Source of the DNA: JAYPHU01 sp964611435
Lineage (GTDB): Bacteria > Pseudomonadota > Alphaproteobacteria > Rhodospirillales > UBA2165
Reading direction: 5' to 3'
NCBI GenBank assembly: GCA_964611435.1
Contig: CAZSXT010000004.1
Coordinates: forward strand, 1-64,000
DNA length: 64,000 nucleotides
Program-made: the position numbers and the translations under genes
Notes under the pieces: model-generated
The model's input: the letters and a program-made list of their open reading frames with translations, nothing else
What the model was told of the DNA's origin: nothing
Database searches by the model: none
Shown here: one piece after another, positions 25,181-33,528 of the stretch
Layout: each line of letters starts with the position of its first letter
Numbering within the stretch: the stretch's first letter is position 1

Positions 25181-25714
25181 CTAGTGTCCCGGCGCCTTGG
25201 CGGCCAGGTCTTCACCGCCGGCCATGGCGATGTGATAGGTCTGGATCAGTACAGCAATCTGGATCGGTACACAGGTAATCATGAACACCGTGGCCGCCGT
25301 CCACCAGGGCGCGACCGGCAGGGCCAGGATCCAGGTGGTTTCCCCGCTCTCGAACATTTCCTCGGTGAACAAATAAAGCTGCCAGGACAAAAGCGTAAAA
25401 AACACCGTGGTAACCAGGGCGGCGAACACTTCGAGCCACGCATGGCCCCGGCGACCCAAGGCCTTTCCCAGGAACGTGATGGAAATGTGGTGCCGCTCCG
25501 CCAGGGCGAGCGGAAAGAAAGTAGAGATCACCACTGCGACCATCAACCGGCCCAAATCCGCGACGCCATCCATGGGACTGTTCAACAGCCAACGCATCAG
25601 CACATCAGCGATGGTGATGAGCGCCAGCGCCACCAGCCCGATGAGGCCGGCGATGGCGAACAAACGGGCGGCACGTGTGCCGCCCGTCAGTAACGATCCC
25701 ATAGGATTAGACAC
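25181..25714 (-). CDS. dctQ: TRAP transporter small permease (DctQ)
   Basis: A 177-residue protein with four transmembrane helices; the DctQ region includes VLMRWLLNSPMDGVADLGRL and AERHHISITFLGKALGRRG. It forms the membrane complex with DctM. It lies between the dctP and dctM genes with short spacers (41 and 15 bp), the standard P-Q-M order. Confidence 0.92.
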   Translation of the reverse strand: MSNPMGSLLTGGTRAARLFAIAGLIGLVALALITIADVLMRWLLNSPMDGVADLGRLMVAVVISTFFPLALAERHHISITFLGKALGRRGHAWLEVFAALVTTVFFTLLSWQLYLFTEEMFESGETTWILALPVAPWWTAATVFMITCVPIQIAVLIQTYHIAMAGGEDLAAKAPGH

Positions 25715-25755
25715 GGATTAAGAGCCGGGGATTAGTGCCGGGAAAGCAGCTTTCG

Positions 25756-26754
25756 CTACTTGCCCGCCCGTGCGTTGGCCAGTTCTTCCTTCAAGGCCGC
25801 CAGCAGTTTCGGGCCTTTCGGGTGCTTCTTCAGCCAGTCCTGGGTCACTCCGTCCAGCGTGTCCGCCCAGGCCTTCTGCGCGGCGGCATCGGGGAAGACG
25901 AACTTGTGGTCGGGACGGGCCTGGGTCCGCTTCAGGCGATCCTCCTGGATGTCGAAGTGCACCTGGCCGAACTTTTTGGAGAGGCCCAGACCGGAATGTT
26001 TGTCGATGCTGGCTCGCGCCTTGGCCGACAGACCGTCATAGACTTTCTTGTTGAACAAGACCGTCAAAGGCACCGTACCCAAACGCGCCATGTAGTGGTG
26101 CTTGGCCACCTCGACGATACGGAATGCGTACATCACATTCCATTCGGCGGCAGAGCCGTCTAGCACGCCCTTGGAGATGTTTTCCGCCACGGCCGGGATC
26201 GGCATGCCGACCGGCACCGCGCCCAAGGCCTTCATCGACGCGCTTGCCACCGGACCACCGGCACGCAACTTCATGCCTTTGAGGTCAGCGATCTTGGTCA
26301 CCGGTTTCGTGGTATTGATGAAGTACGGATGTGTGGTGGACAGCAGCGGCACGTAGAAATCGCCATACCCATCCAGCAGGCCCCGGTCATAGAGCTTGCG
26401 GAACGCGTAAGAGGATTCCTTCACATCATTGATGATGTTCGGCAGTTCCATCACCTGGTTGTCGGGGAACCGACCGGGCGTATAAGCCGGCACGATCCAA
26501 GCCATATCGGCCACACCGTCCAAGACCATCTTGAGCTGCAGGCGAGGGTTCCGGCCCAGCGCACCGCTCGGGAATTTGTCGATTTTGACATGGCCTTCGG
26601 CGCTGATGGCGTCGGCCCACGGGCCAACCACTTTGGAGAAAGTCGGGTCCTTCGGCGGCGCGAAGAAGGATAGTTTCAAGGTCTTTTCGGCGGCGTCCGC
26701 CGTGGTGCCCATCAGGGCCAGAGCCGCCGCAGCGACAAATGTCTTCTTAAACAT
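25756..26754 (-). CDS. dctP: TRAP transporter periplasmic solute receptor (DctP)
   Basis: A 332-residue receptor. Residues 1-22 (MFKKTFVAAAALALMGTTAD) form a signal peptide ending ADA-A. The DctP fold is marked by KLRAGGPVASASMKALGAVPVG and the expected Arg that binds a substrate carboxylate (MKLRAGG). AGGAG lies 8 nt upstream of the ATG at 26754, which fixes the start; the open frame continues upstream without similarity. It gives the TRAP system its specificity. Ligand unknown, probably a carboxylate. Confidence 0.93.
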   Translation of the reverse strand: MFKKTFVAAAALALMGTTADAAEKTLKLSFFAPPKDPTFSKVVGPWADAISAEGHVKIDKFPSGALGRNPRLQLKMVLDGVADMAWIVPAYTPGRFPDNQVMELPNIINDVKESSYAFRKLYDRGLLDGYGDFYVPLLSTTHPYFINTTKPVTKIADLKGMKLRAGGPVASASMKALGAVPVGMPIPAVAENISKGVLDGSAAEWNVMYAFRIVEVAKHHYMARLGTVPLTVLFNKKVYDGLSAKARASIDKHSGLGLSKKFGQVHFDIQEDRLKRTQARPDHKFVFPDAAAQKAWADTLDGVTQDWLKKHPKGPKLLAALKEELANARAGK

Positions 26755-26849
26755 GAATGCGCTCCTATTAAAAAACACGCTTACTAAAAGGTTTGTTACG
26801 TTCAGTTTCCGCAAATTTAGCGGTACTACAAGGAGAAACCGCCGAACAG

Positions 26850-27899
26850 TCAAAGTGTCTCCGGCGGCGCAACCTTTGCCGTTTCCGCCGCGGCCATAAG
26901 CGCCTCCCACACGCCCTGGGGCAGCGGGATGCCGTCCTTCAACCGGCGTTCCCGCTCCAGATCGCCCCGCTCACCCGGCAGCAGCAGTTTATCGACTTCG
27001 CCGTTGGTGGGCTGCGCACCGATGACCGCGGCCAAGGTGTCCACCTGCGCCCGATAATCCGCCGCCGCCCCGAACGCCGCCGGGTCGAGGGCGATGGCTG
27101 TGGCATTCATCTTGATTTCCTTGTCGCCGTTCAGCGCATCCACGAGCACCGGATTGCCGCCCATGAGGCTGACCAGACATTCGATCATCAGCGAAAGGCC
27201 CGATCCTTTGGGCCCCGCCATGGGCGCGACAGTCACCGCCTTGTCAGGGTCTGTGGTCGGTACGCCATTCGCGTCCACCGCCCAGCCTTCCTCCAACGGC
27301 GTCTTGCTGCGCCGGGCCGCCATGATCTTACCCAGAGGCACCGTTGCCGTGGACATATCAAAGACGATGGGTCCGCGATCCTGGGCCGGCACGGCGATGG
27401 CGATCGGGTTGGTGGAAACCACCGGGCCCTTGCTGCCGTAGTAACTCATAAACGGGCGAGAGGCCGCCATGACGATGGCGGCAAAGCCGGCCTCCGCGAT
27501 GTGCAGGGCGAACTGGCCGATGGCGCCTGAATGGGACGTGTTTTGCGCAATGGACCAGCCAATCTTGGTCTCCTGCGCCCGTTCGATAGCCAGATCCGCG
27601 GCCTTTAGCATGCCGACGGGACCAGGGGCCTTGTCCACATTGACCAGAGCAAAGGGACCTTCGTTTAAGAGGACCTTCATCTCGGGGGTGGGGTTCACCC
27701 CGCCGATCTCGACCAGTTCCATATAACGCGGCACACGCAGAACCCCGTGGGTATCCACGCCCCGAAGATTGGCCCAGATCAGGCTTTCCGACCACATCAG
27801 CGCGTGTTCCGGCGACAGGCCGGCGGTCTCGAAGATCGCCGCCGCGCACCGGGTCAGGTCGTCGGCGCGAACCCGGACAGGCGTTGGTCCGTCGGCCAC
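26850..27899 (-). CDS. Ldh-family (malate/L-lactate/ureidoglycolate-type) dehydrogenase
   Basis: A 349-residue NAD(P)-dependent oxidoreductase of the Ldh_2 family, distinct from Rossmann-fold lactate dehydrogenases. Typical blocks are LRGVDTHGVLRVPRYMELVE, QNTSHSGAIGQFALH (His in the active site) and GPKGSGLSLMIECLVSLMGG. Family members oxidise 2-hydroxy acids, ureidoglycolate or reduce cyclic imines. Its start is 2 bp from the end of the hydrolase gene upstream in the operon, and dctP follows after a 95-bp gap. It may act on a hydroxy acid brought in by the TRAP system or produced by ring cleavage. Confidence 0.9.
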   Translation of the reverse strand: MADGPTPVRVRADDLTRCAAAIFETAGLSPEHALMWSESLIWANLRGVDTHGVLRVPRYMELVEIGGVNPTPEMKVLLNEGPFALVNVDKAPGPVGMLKAADLAIERAQETKIGWSIAQNTSHSGAIGQFALHIAEAGFAAIVMAASRPFMSYYGSKGPVVSTNPIAIAVPAQDRGPIVFDMSTATVPLGKIMAARRSKTPLEEGWAVDANGVPTTDPDKAVTVAPMAGPKGSGLSLMIECLVSLMGGNPVLVDALNGDKEIKMNATAIALDPAAFGAAADYRAQVDTLAAVIGAQPTNGEVDKLLLPGERGDLERERRLKDGIPLPQGVWEALMAAAETAKVAPPETL

Positions 27900-27901
27900 G
27901 C

Positions 27902-28774
27902 TCAGCTCTTATCCGCCGGGAAGTTTTTCTCCATCCAGCCCTTGAGGATGCCGCGGGTTCGCTCATCATCCCCCGACAGCGGGAAGTGATCGGTGCCGGA
28001 AATCAGCACCAGGTCTTTGGGATGGCCCGCCAGTTCCCACATGCGGATGGATTGCTCTGTCGGCGTCACCGTATCCCGGGCTGCGTGCAGGAACAGGATC
28101 GGCCGGGGCGCGATATAGTGGATCACTTCTTCGGCCTTGAAATCAAACATGCTCTGCGCCGTGTCGGCGGACACTTCCATCAGCGCCTGGGGCGAAAGAT
28201 TTTTGCGCAGATGTTCGGCCATCGGCACCACGTCGAAGCGCGGCACCATCGGCGCTTTGCCGGTGCGCTCTTTCTCCGCCCGGCCGTTCTCCAGAAGCGC
28301 CAGGAACTTGTCCCAGTTTTCGCCCAGATGCTGACCCTGGAACTTGCGCTCCCCATGGCCCCAACCGCAGGATGAGATAATCGCCGCAAAGCGCTGATCG
28401 ATAGAGGCCGTATAGCAGGCCACCGCCGCACCGAAGCTGTGACCGATCACCGCCACCCTGTCGGGATCGATCTCCGGGCGTTCCAGCAGCCAATTGAGCG
28501 CGTTTTTGGTATCCGCCACCTGATCGAAGCACAGGACATAGCCCCGTTCCCCACCGCTTTTCCCGCACCCTCGGAAATCAAACCGCAAGGACGCATAGCC
28601 CCAATCGGTGAACATCCGGGCCATGATCTCTGAATGGCTTTGATCCTTCGAGCCGATAAAACCGTGAAGGATGATGATCGCGGGCAGCTTCTCCCCGTCC
28701 TTGTAGTCATCGGGGATGTGCAGATCGCCCGCCAGCTCAATGCCGTCGGACATAATGGTGACTTCTTGTTCCAT
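27902..28774 (-). CDS. alpha/beta hydrolase, possible ring-cleavage product or ester hydrolase
   Basis: A 290-residue serine hydrolase. ILHGFIGSKD gives the oxyanion region, GHSFGA the nucleophile elbow (VAVIGHSFGAAVACY), and ISGTDHFPLSGDDER the catalytic His. It resembles peptidase S9/dienelactone hydrolase-type enzymes. It follows the extradiol dioxygenase gene in the operon; meta-cleavage products are usually hydrolysed by alpha/beta hydrolases, so this is a plausible next step. An ATG at 28753 is an alternative start. Confidence 0.85.
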   Translation of the reverse strand: MEQEVTIMSDGIELAGDLHIPDDYKDGEKLPAIIILHGFIGSKDQSHSEIMARMFTDWGYASLRFDFRGCGKSGGERGYVLCFDQVADTKNALNWLLERPEIDPDRVAVIGHSFGAAVACYTASIDQRFAAIISSCGWGHGERKFQGQHLGENWDKFLALLENGRAEKERTGKAPMVPRFDVVPMAEHLRKNLSPQALMEVSADTAQSMFDFKAEEVIHYIAPRPILFLHAARDTVTPTEQSIRMWELAGHPKDLVLISGTDHFPLSGDDERTRGILKGWMEKNFPADKS

Positions 28775-28810
28775 ACCTGTAGTTCCTGGTGAAGAGAGTT
28801 AGTTGAATAG

Positions 28811-29764
28811 TTAATCGCTGGCCGCGTCGCGAAACGCCTGCGGCGCCTGCGGCCCCCATTGAGAGCGCAAGCCCCGGCTGCGCGGGACAAACTGATAAAC
28901 GTGCTGATCGTTGACCAAGTCTGAATCCGTCCAGTGCTCGTGCATCCGGCCCCACGGGTCGAACCAATAGTCGAAAATCTGACTGCCCAACAGATGCCGG
29001 CCAATACCCCAGCAATGGTCGTAGTCTTTTTCGGTCAGATAATCATGCCCGGCCCACAGATCATCCAAGTCCTGAACCTCGAAGGACACATGGTTAAGGC
29101 CGTTCTTGGTGTGTTTGCCGAACATCATGGTATGATGATCCGTGTAGTCCGAACCCCGGTCCGCATGGATAAAACAAGCGAGGATGTCTTCCTCGTCGTC
29201 TTCCGCATGCACCATCTCTGTCGGCTTGAAGCCCAAATGCCGGTGCGCCCAGTCGACCGACGGCCGCACATCGGGCGTGCTGAACACCGCATGGCCGATC
29301 CGCTTAACCAAAGACGGCTGCACGTCCGTGCGCATATATTCGCCCTGACGCACTCGCTCCGGTCCGGTGTTCATCCGCTGGCGTTCCACCGGCAGGGCGG
29401 AAACCTGATCCAGCCCATGCACCACTTCGATCTGATAACCGTTTGGACTTGGCAGGCGGACCCGTTTACCGCCACCGGGCTCGTTGATGTCCTCCACGTA
29501 GGACGCCCCGTCGGCTTTGTCCGAGAGCCGGTTTAGATCGGCCTCGCTGTCCGCATGAAAGGCGACGCCCAGAACCTTGGGCGGGCCCAATTCCGTAACG
29601 TGGATATGATGCGCCGCATCGGTGCCCCGCATATACAGCGCGGTCCCCGTCCGCTCGGCTTTCTGCAGGCCGAAGTCCGTCAGAAAAATCTCCGCCTGAT
29701 CCAAGTCCGGCGATTGCAGCCGGATCCAGGCGATGTCGCGTGCTTTGATGATGGGTTCAGTCAT
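28811..29764 (-). CDS. extradiol ring-cleavage dioxygenase (VOC type I)
   Basis: A 317-residue two-domain vicinal-oxygen-chelate protein, the size of 2,3-dihydroxybiphenyl and catechol 2,3-dioxygenases. The Fe(II) ligands are visible in the C-terminal half: His158 (KRIGHAVFSTPDV), His225 (LNHVSFEVQDL) and Glu276 (GRMHEHWTDSD). It should open a catechol-like ring next to the hydroxyls using O2. Operon context with a hydrolase, dehydrogenase and TRAP transporter supports catabolism of an aromatic or heteroaromatic compound. Substrate is not determinable from sequence. Confidence 0.9.
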   Translation of the reverse strand: MTEPIIKARDIAWIRLQSPDLDQAEIFLTDFGLQKAERTGTALYMRGTDAAHHIHVTELGPPKVLGVAFHADSEADLNRLSDKADGASYVEDINEPGGGKRVRLPSPNGYQIEVVHGLDQVSALPVERQRMNTGPERVRQGEYMRTDVQPSLVKRIGHAVFSTPDVRPSVDWAHRHLGFKPTEMVHAEDDEEDILACFIHADRGSDYTDHHTMMFGKHTKNGLNHVSFEVQDLDDLWAGHDYLTEKDYDHCWGIGRHLLGSQIFDYWFDPWGRMHEHWTDSDLVNDQHVYQFVPRSRGLRSQWGPQAPQAFRDAASD

Positions 29765-29865
29765 GTGGCCTACATATCCGTCCGGCGGGTTTATAACGCG
29801 GAGGTAAGTAGTCTATGCCTCGAATTTTGAAGATTTTGTCCCGCCCCCGCAAGCGTTCACTCGCC

Positions 29866-30279
29866 CTACCGCTTCTCCTTCTCCGCGATCGGCGCGCCGT
29901 TTTCCTTCCAGGCGCCGAAGCCGCCTTCGAAGTGGGCGGCATTGGGGAAGCCCATGTCCTTGAGCGTTTTGCACGACAAAGCCGAACGCCAGGCGGACGC
30001 GCAATAGAGGAGATATGTCTTGGACTCATCGCCCAGCCATTCCTTGTAATAGGGGCTGTCCGGATCGAACCAGAATTCGATCATCCCCCGCGGCACGTGG
30101 CTGGCGCCGGGCACCATGCCTTCCCGTTCCAATTCTCGGATGTCGCGGATATCGATGAAGACCAGACTGTCGTCCCCGTCGGCGTGACGCTGGATCGCTT
30201 CATCGATAGGGATAGTGGTGATTTCGGCGTTCGCCTCGGCGACCAGTTGTTTGACGCCCTTGTCGATTGTGATGGCCAT
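29866..30279 (-). CDS. rhodanese-like domain protein
   Basis: A 137-residue single rhodanese domain. The active-site loop starts with Cys93 in LLYCASAWRSALSCKTL, and the CDC25-like strand VFIDIRDIREL and the end FEGGFGAWKENGAP are typical. The protein can carry a persulfide. It lies between the selenoprotein-B-family-like gene (18 bp upstream) and the dioxygenase in the operon. Its role in an aromatic catabolic unit is unclear; it may supply sulfur or repair a metal site. Confidence 0.9.
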   Translation of the reverse strand: MAITIDKGVKQLVAEANAEITTIPIDEAIQRHADGDDSLVFIDIRDIRELEREGMVPGASHVPRGMIEFWFDPDSPYYKEWLGDESKTYLLYCASAWRSALSCKTLKDMGFPNAAHFEGGFGAWKENGAPIAEKEKR

Positions 30280-30297
30280 GGGTGATCTTCCTTCCGC

Positions 30298-31224
30298 TTA
30301 ACCGTTGATGGTTTTTTGCCGCAGTTCCTTCGCCGCAATGCGTACGGCTTCGTTCTCCGCGCGCATCTCCGCCAGCTCTGCCGCTGAATACTTATCCACG
30401 TTGTTATAGTCCCGCTTCCAACGCGGATCATCCGCCCAGGTGATCGGCGACTGCGCGGTGGTGCGCGGGCCGGTGGCCGTTTCCAAAAGTTTGAACCCCT
30501 GTTCCAACGTCTCCGCCTGGGAGGCCGGGTCATGGGGCCGGCCGGCGGGATTGCCGAGCGGGAAATCGCTGAACAGGAAGCGCGGCACGCCGCAGTGTTC
30601 GACGATGTCTTTGGCGCAGCCCAGGATCACGGTTGCGATGCCGTTCGCCTCCAAATGCCGGGCGGTCAGGCTGAGGGTCTGGTGACACACCGGGCAGTTC
30701 GGAAACAAGACCGCCGCGTCCGCGCCGTCATCATGGCAGCGTTTCAGAACCTCCGGCGCATCCACGTCTGCCGTGTGACGCTGGCTGCGGTTGGTGGGCG
30801 CGCCGTGAAACCGGGGCGCCAGTTTGCCGATCCGGCCCGCCGCCGCCGCATCCCGCAACGCCTGCAACGGAAACCAAACGCGGCTGTCCTCCATGCTCGT
30901 ATGATCCCGGTCGATGGCGACGTGGGAGATGCGGAGATCATGGTCTTGCGCCGTGTCGCCGGAATAGACCTCGTAGAATTTGGCGGCGGCGTTATAGGGC
31001 GCGTTTGGCCCCTGCTCCCCCGCGTCGGCCCGGTAGGGCGCGGCGGTGGTGATCAGCGCCACGGTGCAGTCCGCCAGCGGTTTGGTCAGCGGCTGAAACG
31101 GCACGTCGTCAAACTGCGCCCAGACATAGGGATTGCCGTAGCCCAGCGCCAGGTACCAAACCCGGGTCCGCTGCATGTAGGGGATCGGCTGGCTCAGATC
31201 GATGATGTCGGCGCGTTCAGTCAT
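30298..31224 (-). CDS. glycine/sarcosine/betaine/D-proline reductase selenoprotein B-family protein (Cys form)
   Basis: A 308-residue protein that I recognise as the GrdB/PrdB-like family found in many aerobic proteobacteria. Key blocks are VALITTAAPYRADAGEQGPN, LRISHVAIDRDHTSMEDSR and FPNCPVCHQTL, with Cys177-Pro-Val-Cys180 at the place expected for the family's redox CxxC/UxxC site. Here the first residue is a normal TGC cysteine codon. Anaerobic family members reductively cleave glycine, betaine or D-proline; the aerobic relatives are uncharacterised. The ATG at 31224 is chosen by homology; upstream codons look like non-coding. It heads the nine-gene operon and is divergent from an amidohydrolase 70 bp away. 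Confidence 0.75.
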   Translation of the reverse strand: MTERADIIDLSQPIPYMQRTRVWYLALGYGNPYVWAQFDDVPFQPLTKPLADCTVALITTAAPYRADAGEQGPNAPYNAAAKFYEVYSGDTAQDHDLRISHVAIDRDHTSMEDSRVWFPLQALRDAAAAGRIGKLAPRFHGAPTNRSQRHTADVDAPEVLKRCHDDGADAAVLFPNCPVCHQTLSLTARHLEANGIATVILGCAKDIVEHCGVPRFLFSDFPLGNPAGRPHDPASQAETLEQGFKLLETATGPRTTAQSPITWADDPRWKRDYNNVDKYSAAELAEMRAENEAVRIAAKELRQKTING

Positions 31225-31294
31225 TTCACATTGGTTATCGACAATCGGGCGGGGAAAGTCGATCCTATCGTGAACAACGCCAGCGGGGGCGGCC

Positions 31295-32266
31295 ATGATC
31301 ATCGACATCCATTCGCACATTGTTGACCGGGGATATCTGCAGTCCCTCACCGATCTCTGGGGGCTGGAAGCCAGTTCCCCGTCCCCCGGCCACACGCTGT
31401 TGCGCAAGGATGGCCATACGGTCGCCTGGTACCGGGATGAGATGTTCGACCCCGATCACCGGCTCCGCGAGATGGACCGGAAGGGCATCGACCGGCGGGT
31501 GATCTCACTATCAACGCCGGAGGTTTATCCCTGGCCGAAGGACGAGCAGATCGCGCTGTCCCGCAAGATCAACGACACCATCGCAGGTATGTGCAAGGCG
31601 CATCCGGACCGGTTCACCGGGCTGGCCAGCCTGCCGCTCGTGGATGTGGATGCCTCCCTGAAAGAACTCGACCGCTGCTTGGGCGAGCTGAATATGGCGG
31701 GGGTGATGATCGGCTCCAACGTCGAAGGCATCCCGATGAACGATCCGGGGTTCGAGGCGATCTGGGAGCGGCTGAACCGGGACCGCATCCCGGTGTTCGA
31801 GCATCCCATGTTCCCCAAGAACACCGACGGGATGGAGGAATTCGAACTCCCGCTCCGGGTCGGGTTTGTGTTTGATACGACCCTGGCGGTCACCCGGATG
31901 ATCTACGGCGGCGTGTTCGAGCGTTATCCCGACTTCCCCTACATCATGGCGCACACCGGCGGCACGCTGCTGATGGTGATTCAGCGGCTGGATAACGGCT
32001 ATAGGATTTTCCCCGACTGCCGGGAGCATATCACCAAGCCGCCGAGCCACTTTGCCAAGAAGCTCTATTACGATTCCGCGTCGTTCTTCGCGCCGGCGCT
32101 GAAGATGGCCTATGATTATCTGGGCCCGGATCAAATCCTCTGGGGGACGGATGATCCGTATATCGATTCTGATACGGCGCATGTGCGGGAGTTGAACCTA
32201 CCCGGCGACGATGAAGCAAAAGTTCTGGGCGGCAACGCAGCGCGGCTTCTGGGACTGGCGGATTAG
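31295..32266 (+). CDS. amidohydrolase 2 (ACMSD/resorcylate decarboxylase-like)
   Basis: A 323-residue metal-dependent TIM-barrel enzyme. The N-terminal IDIHSHIVDRG gives the His-x-His metal ligands, YIMAHTGG a third His, and LWGTDDPYIDS the conserved Asp. Family members decarboxylate aminocarboxymuconate semialdehyde or dihydroxybenzoates, or hydrolyse amides and lactones. GGGGGCGG precedes the ATG. It is divergent from the ring-cleavage operon across only 70 bp, which suggests shared control and a step in the same pathway. Its stop overlaps the convergent MFS gene's stop by 4 bases. Confidence 0.88.
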   Translation: MIIDIHSHIVDRGYLQSLTDLWGLEASSPSPGHTLLRKDGHTVAWYRDEMFDPDHRLREMDRKGIDRRVISLSTPEVYPWPKDEQIALSRKINDTIAGMCKAHPDRFTGLASLPLVDVDASLKELDRCLGELNMAGVMIGSNVEGIPMNDPGFEAIWERLNRDRIPVFEHPMFPKNTDGMEEFELPLRVGFVFDTTLAVTRMIYGGVFERYPDFPYIMAHTGGTLLMVIQRLDNGYRIFPDCREHITKPPSHFAKKLYYDSASFFAPALKMAYDYLGPDQILWGTDDPYIDSDTAHVRELNLPGDDEAKVLGGNAARLLGLAD

Positions 32267-33528
32267 TCTTTATCGCCCTCCAGCTGCGGCTCAATGCTTG
32301 GGCGCATTCGATGGGCCCAGTACCAGACACCCAGTAGGATCAGGCCGCCGAGGGCCAACCCAAATATTCCGTTTACTAGTTTGTCCAAGAACCCCGTTAT
32401 GTAATCCTCCAGAGCGCTCACGAGACTTGTAATCACAATAAAAAGGCCCATGAACCTTGCCCGCATTTGCACATCTGATGCGGACATCAGCAGGATATAA
32501 GAGGCAAGACTCAGCAAGCTAACCCCCAAAGCTGTCCCAGGAATAATGAAGACCAGCGACAACCAAAGTACACTGCTCCCAAACTGAGCACCAACTAAGG
32601 AAATCAGAGCAATTCCGATAGCGGCCACAAACAACGACCAAATCAAAATTCGGGTGGTGCCTGAAATTTTATTGCGGTAGGCCACCCAAAACACGGGAAT
32701 AAATGCACCGAGCCCAGTAGACAAACTAATGGTAGCTGCTGTCTGGAGTTGATCGATAAAAATGGGGCGAAGAATGTCAATTATTCTTCGCGCATCCAGG
32801 TCTATCAAAAGCTGAACAGCAACCACTATCGCCAGCAAGGTCAAAATTCCCCTGTGGCACAGGAAACATTTGACCCCGTCGGCAAGGTCTAAAAATAGAT
32901 TGGCCGTCTTTTTCTCGCTTGGCTCCGGCGTGTCGGGTTCTAAAAACCTCAGGGCGATAAAAAAGACCGCATAGCACCCAATACAAATTACGAGTACCCC
33001 GGTCATATTTGTAAATCTGATGGCAGACGACGATAGTGCGGACGCAGCTATCCCGGCTATTGCCAACAATGGAATGTCCATGGCAATCCCCGCTGACCAA
33101 TCTCTCCGTGGAAGCAATCGGGTAAGGTAAGGAATGATCGTGACTGACACAGCCCCGTCTGCAATACCGACGATGATAGCTAGTCCCAGAATAACCGATT
33201 TGTCTAGCAAGCCGGCCAAACCAAGCGGCAAGGCCACGATCGCAGCCAGCAACATTGTGATTTGGGCCAGACGCAAAATCCGAAGACAGCCGTAACGATC
33301 AGCCAATGCCCCTGCAATAAAACTTGATACAAGGGAAGGCACCGAAGCTACTGCCGCCGCCGAGGCCAGTGACCCTACAGTGTTGGTCGCTTCCCACATG
33401 TACCAGCCAAGTAAGATCCGCCACAGAATACGGCCGGTCGCATGGACAGCGTGGCTCCACCAAAAAAGCCGGTAACCCGGGTGGGCGAGGACACGGCCGA
33501 TTCCGCCGAGTATCCATGGCGGGCTCAC
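32263..33528 (-). CDS. MFS transporter, AT-richer copy
   Basis: A 421-residue, roughly 12-helix major facilitator protein of the enterobactin-exporter/MFS_3 type. Start is a GTG (33528) whose GTGA overlaps the stop of the upstream MFS gene, so the two are cotranslated. The N-terminus ILGGIGRVLAHPGYRLFWWS closely resembles that of the neighbour (LLGGIGRALSHKAFFLLWWS), so they are paralogues or halves of a heteromeric pair. Base composition is visibly lower in GC and codon use is more relaxed than in flanking genes, consistent with transfer or relaxed selection. Substrate unknown. Confidence 0.85.
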   Translation of the reverse strand: MSPPWILGGIGRVLAHPGYRLFWWSHAVHATGRILWRILLGWYMWEATNTVGSLASAAAVASVPSLVSSFIAGALADRYGCLRILRLAQITMLLAAIVALPLGLAGLLDKSVILGLAIIVGIADGAVSVTIIPYLTRLLPRRDWSAGIAMDIPLLAIAGIAASALSSSAIRFTNMTGVLVICIGCYAVFFIALRFLEPDTPEPSEKKTANLFLDLADGVKCFLCHRGILTLLAIVVAVQLLIDLDARRIIDILRPIFIDQLQTAATISLSTGLGAFIPVFWVAYRNKISGTTRILIWSLFVAAIGIALISLVGAQFGSSVLWLSLVFIIPGTALGVSLLSLASYILLMSASDVQMRARFMGLFIVITSLVSALEDYITGFLDKLVNGIFGLALGGLILLGVWYWAHRMRPSIEPQLEGDKD

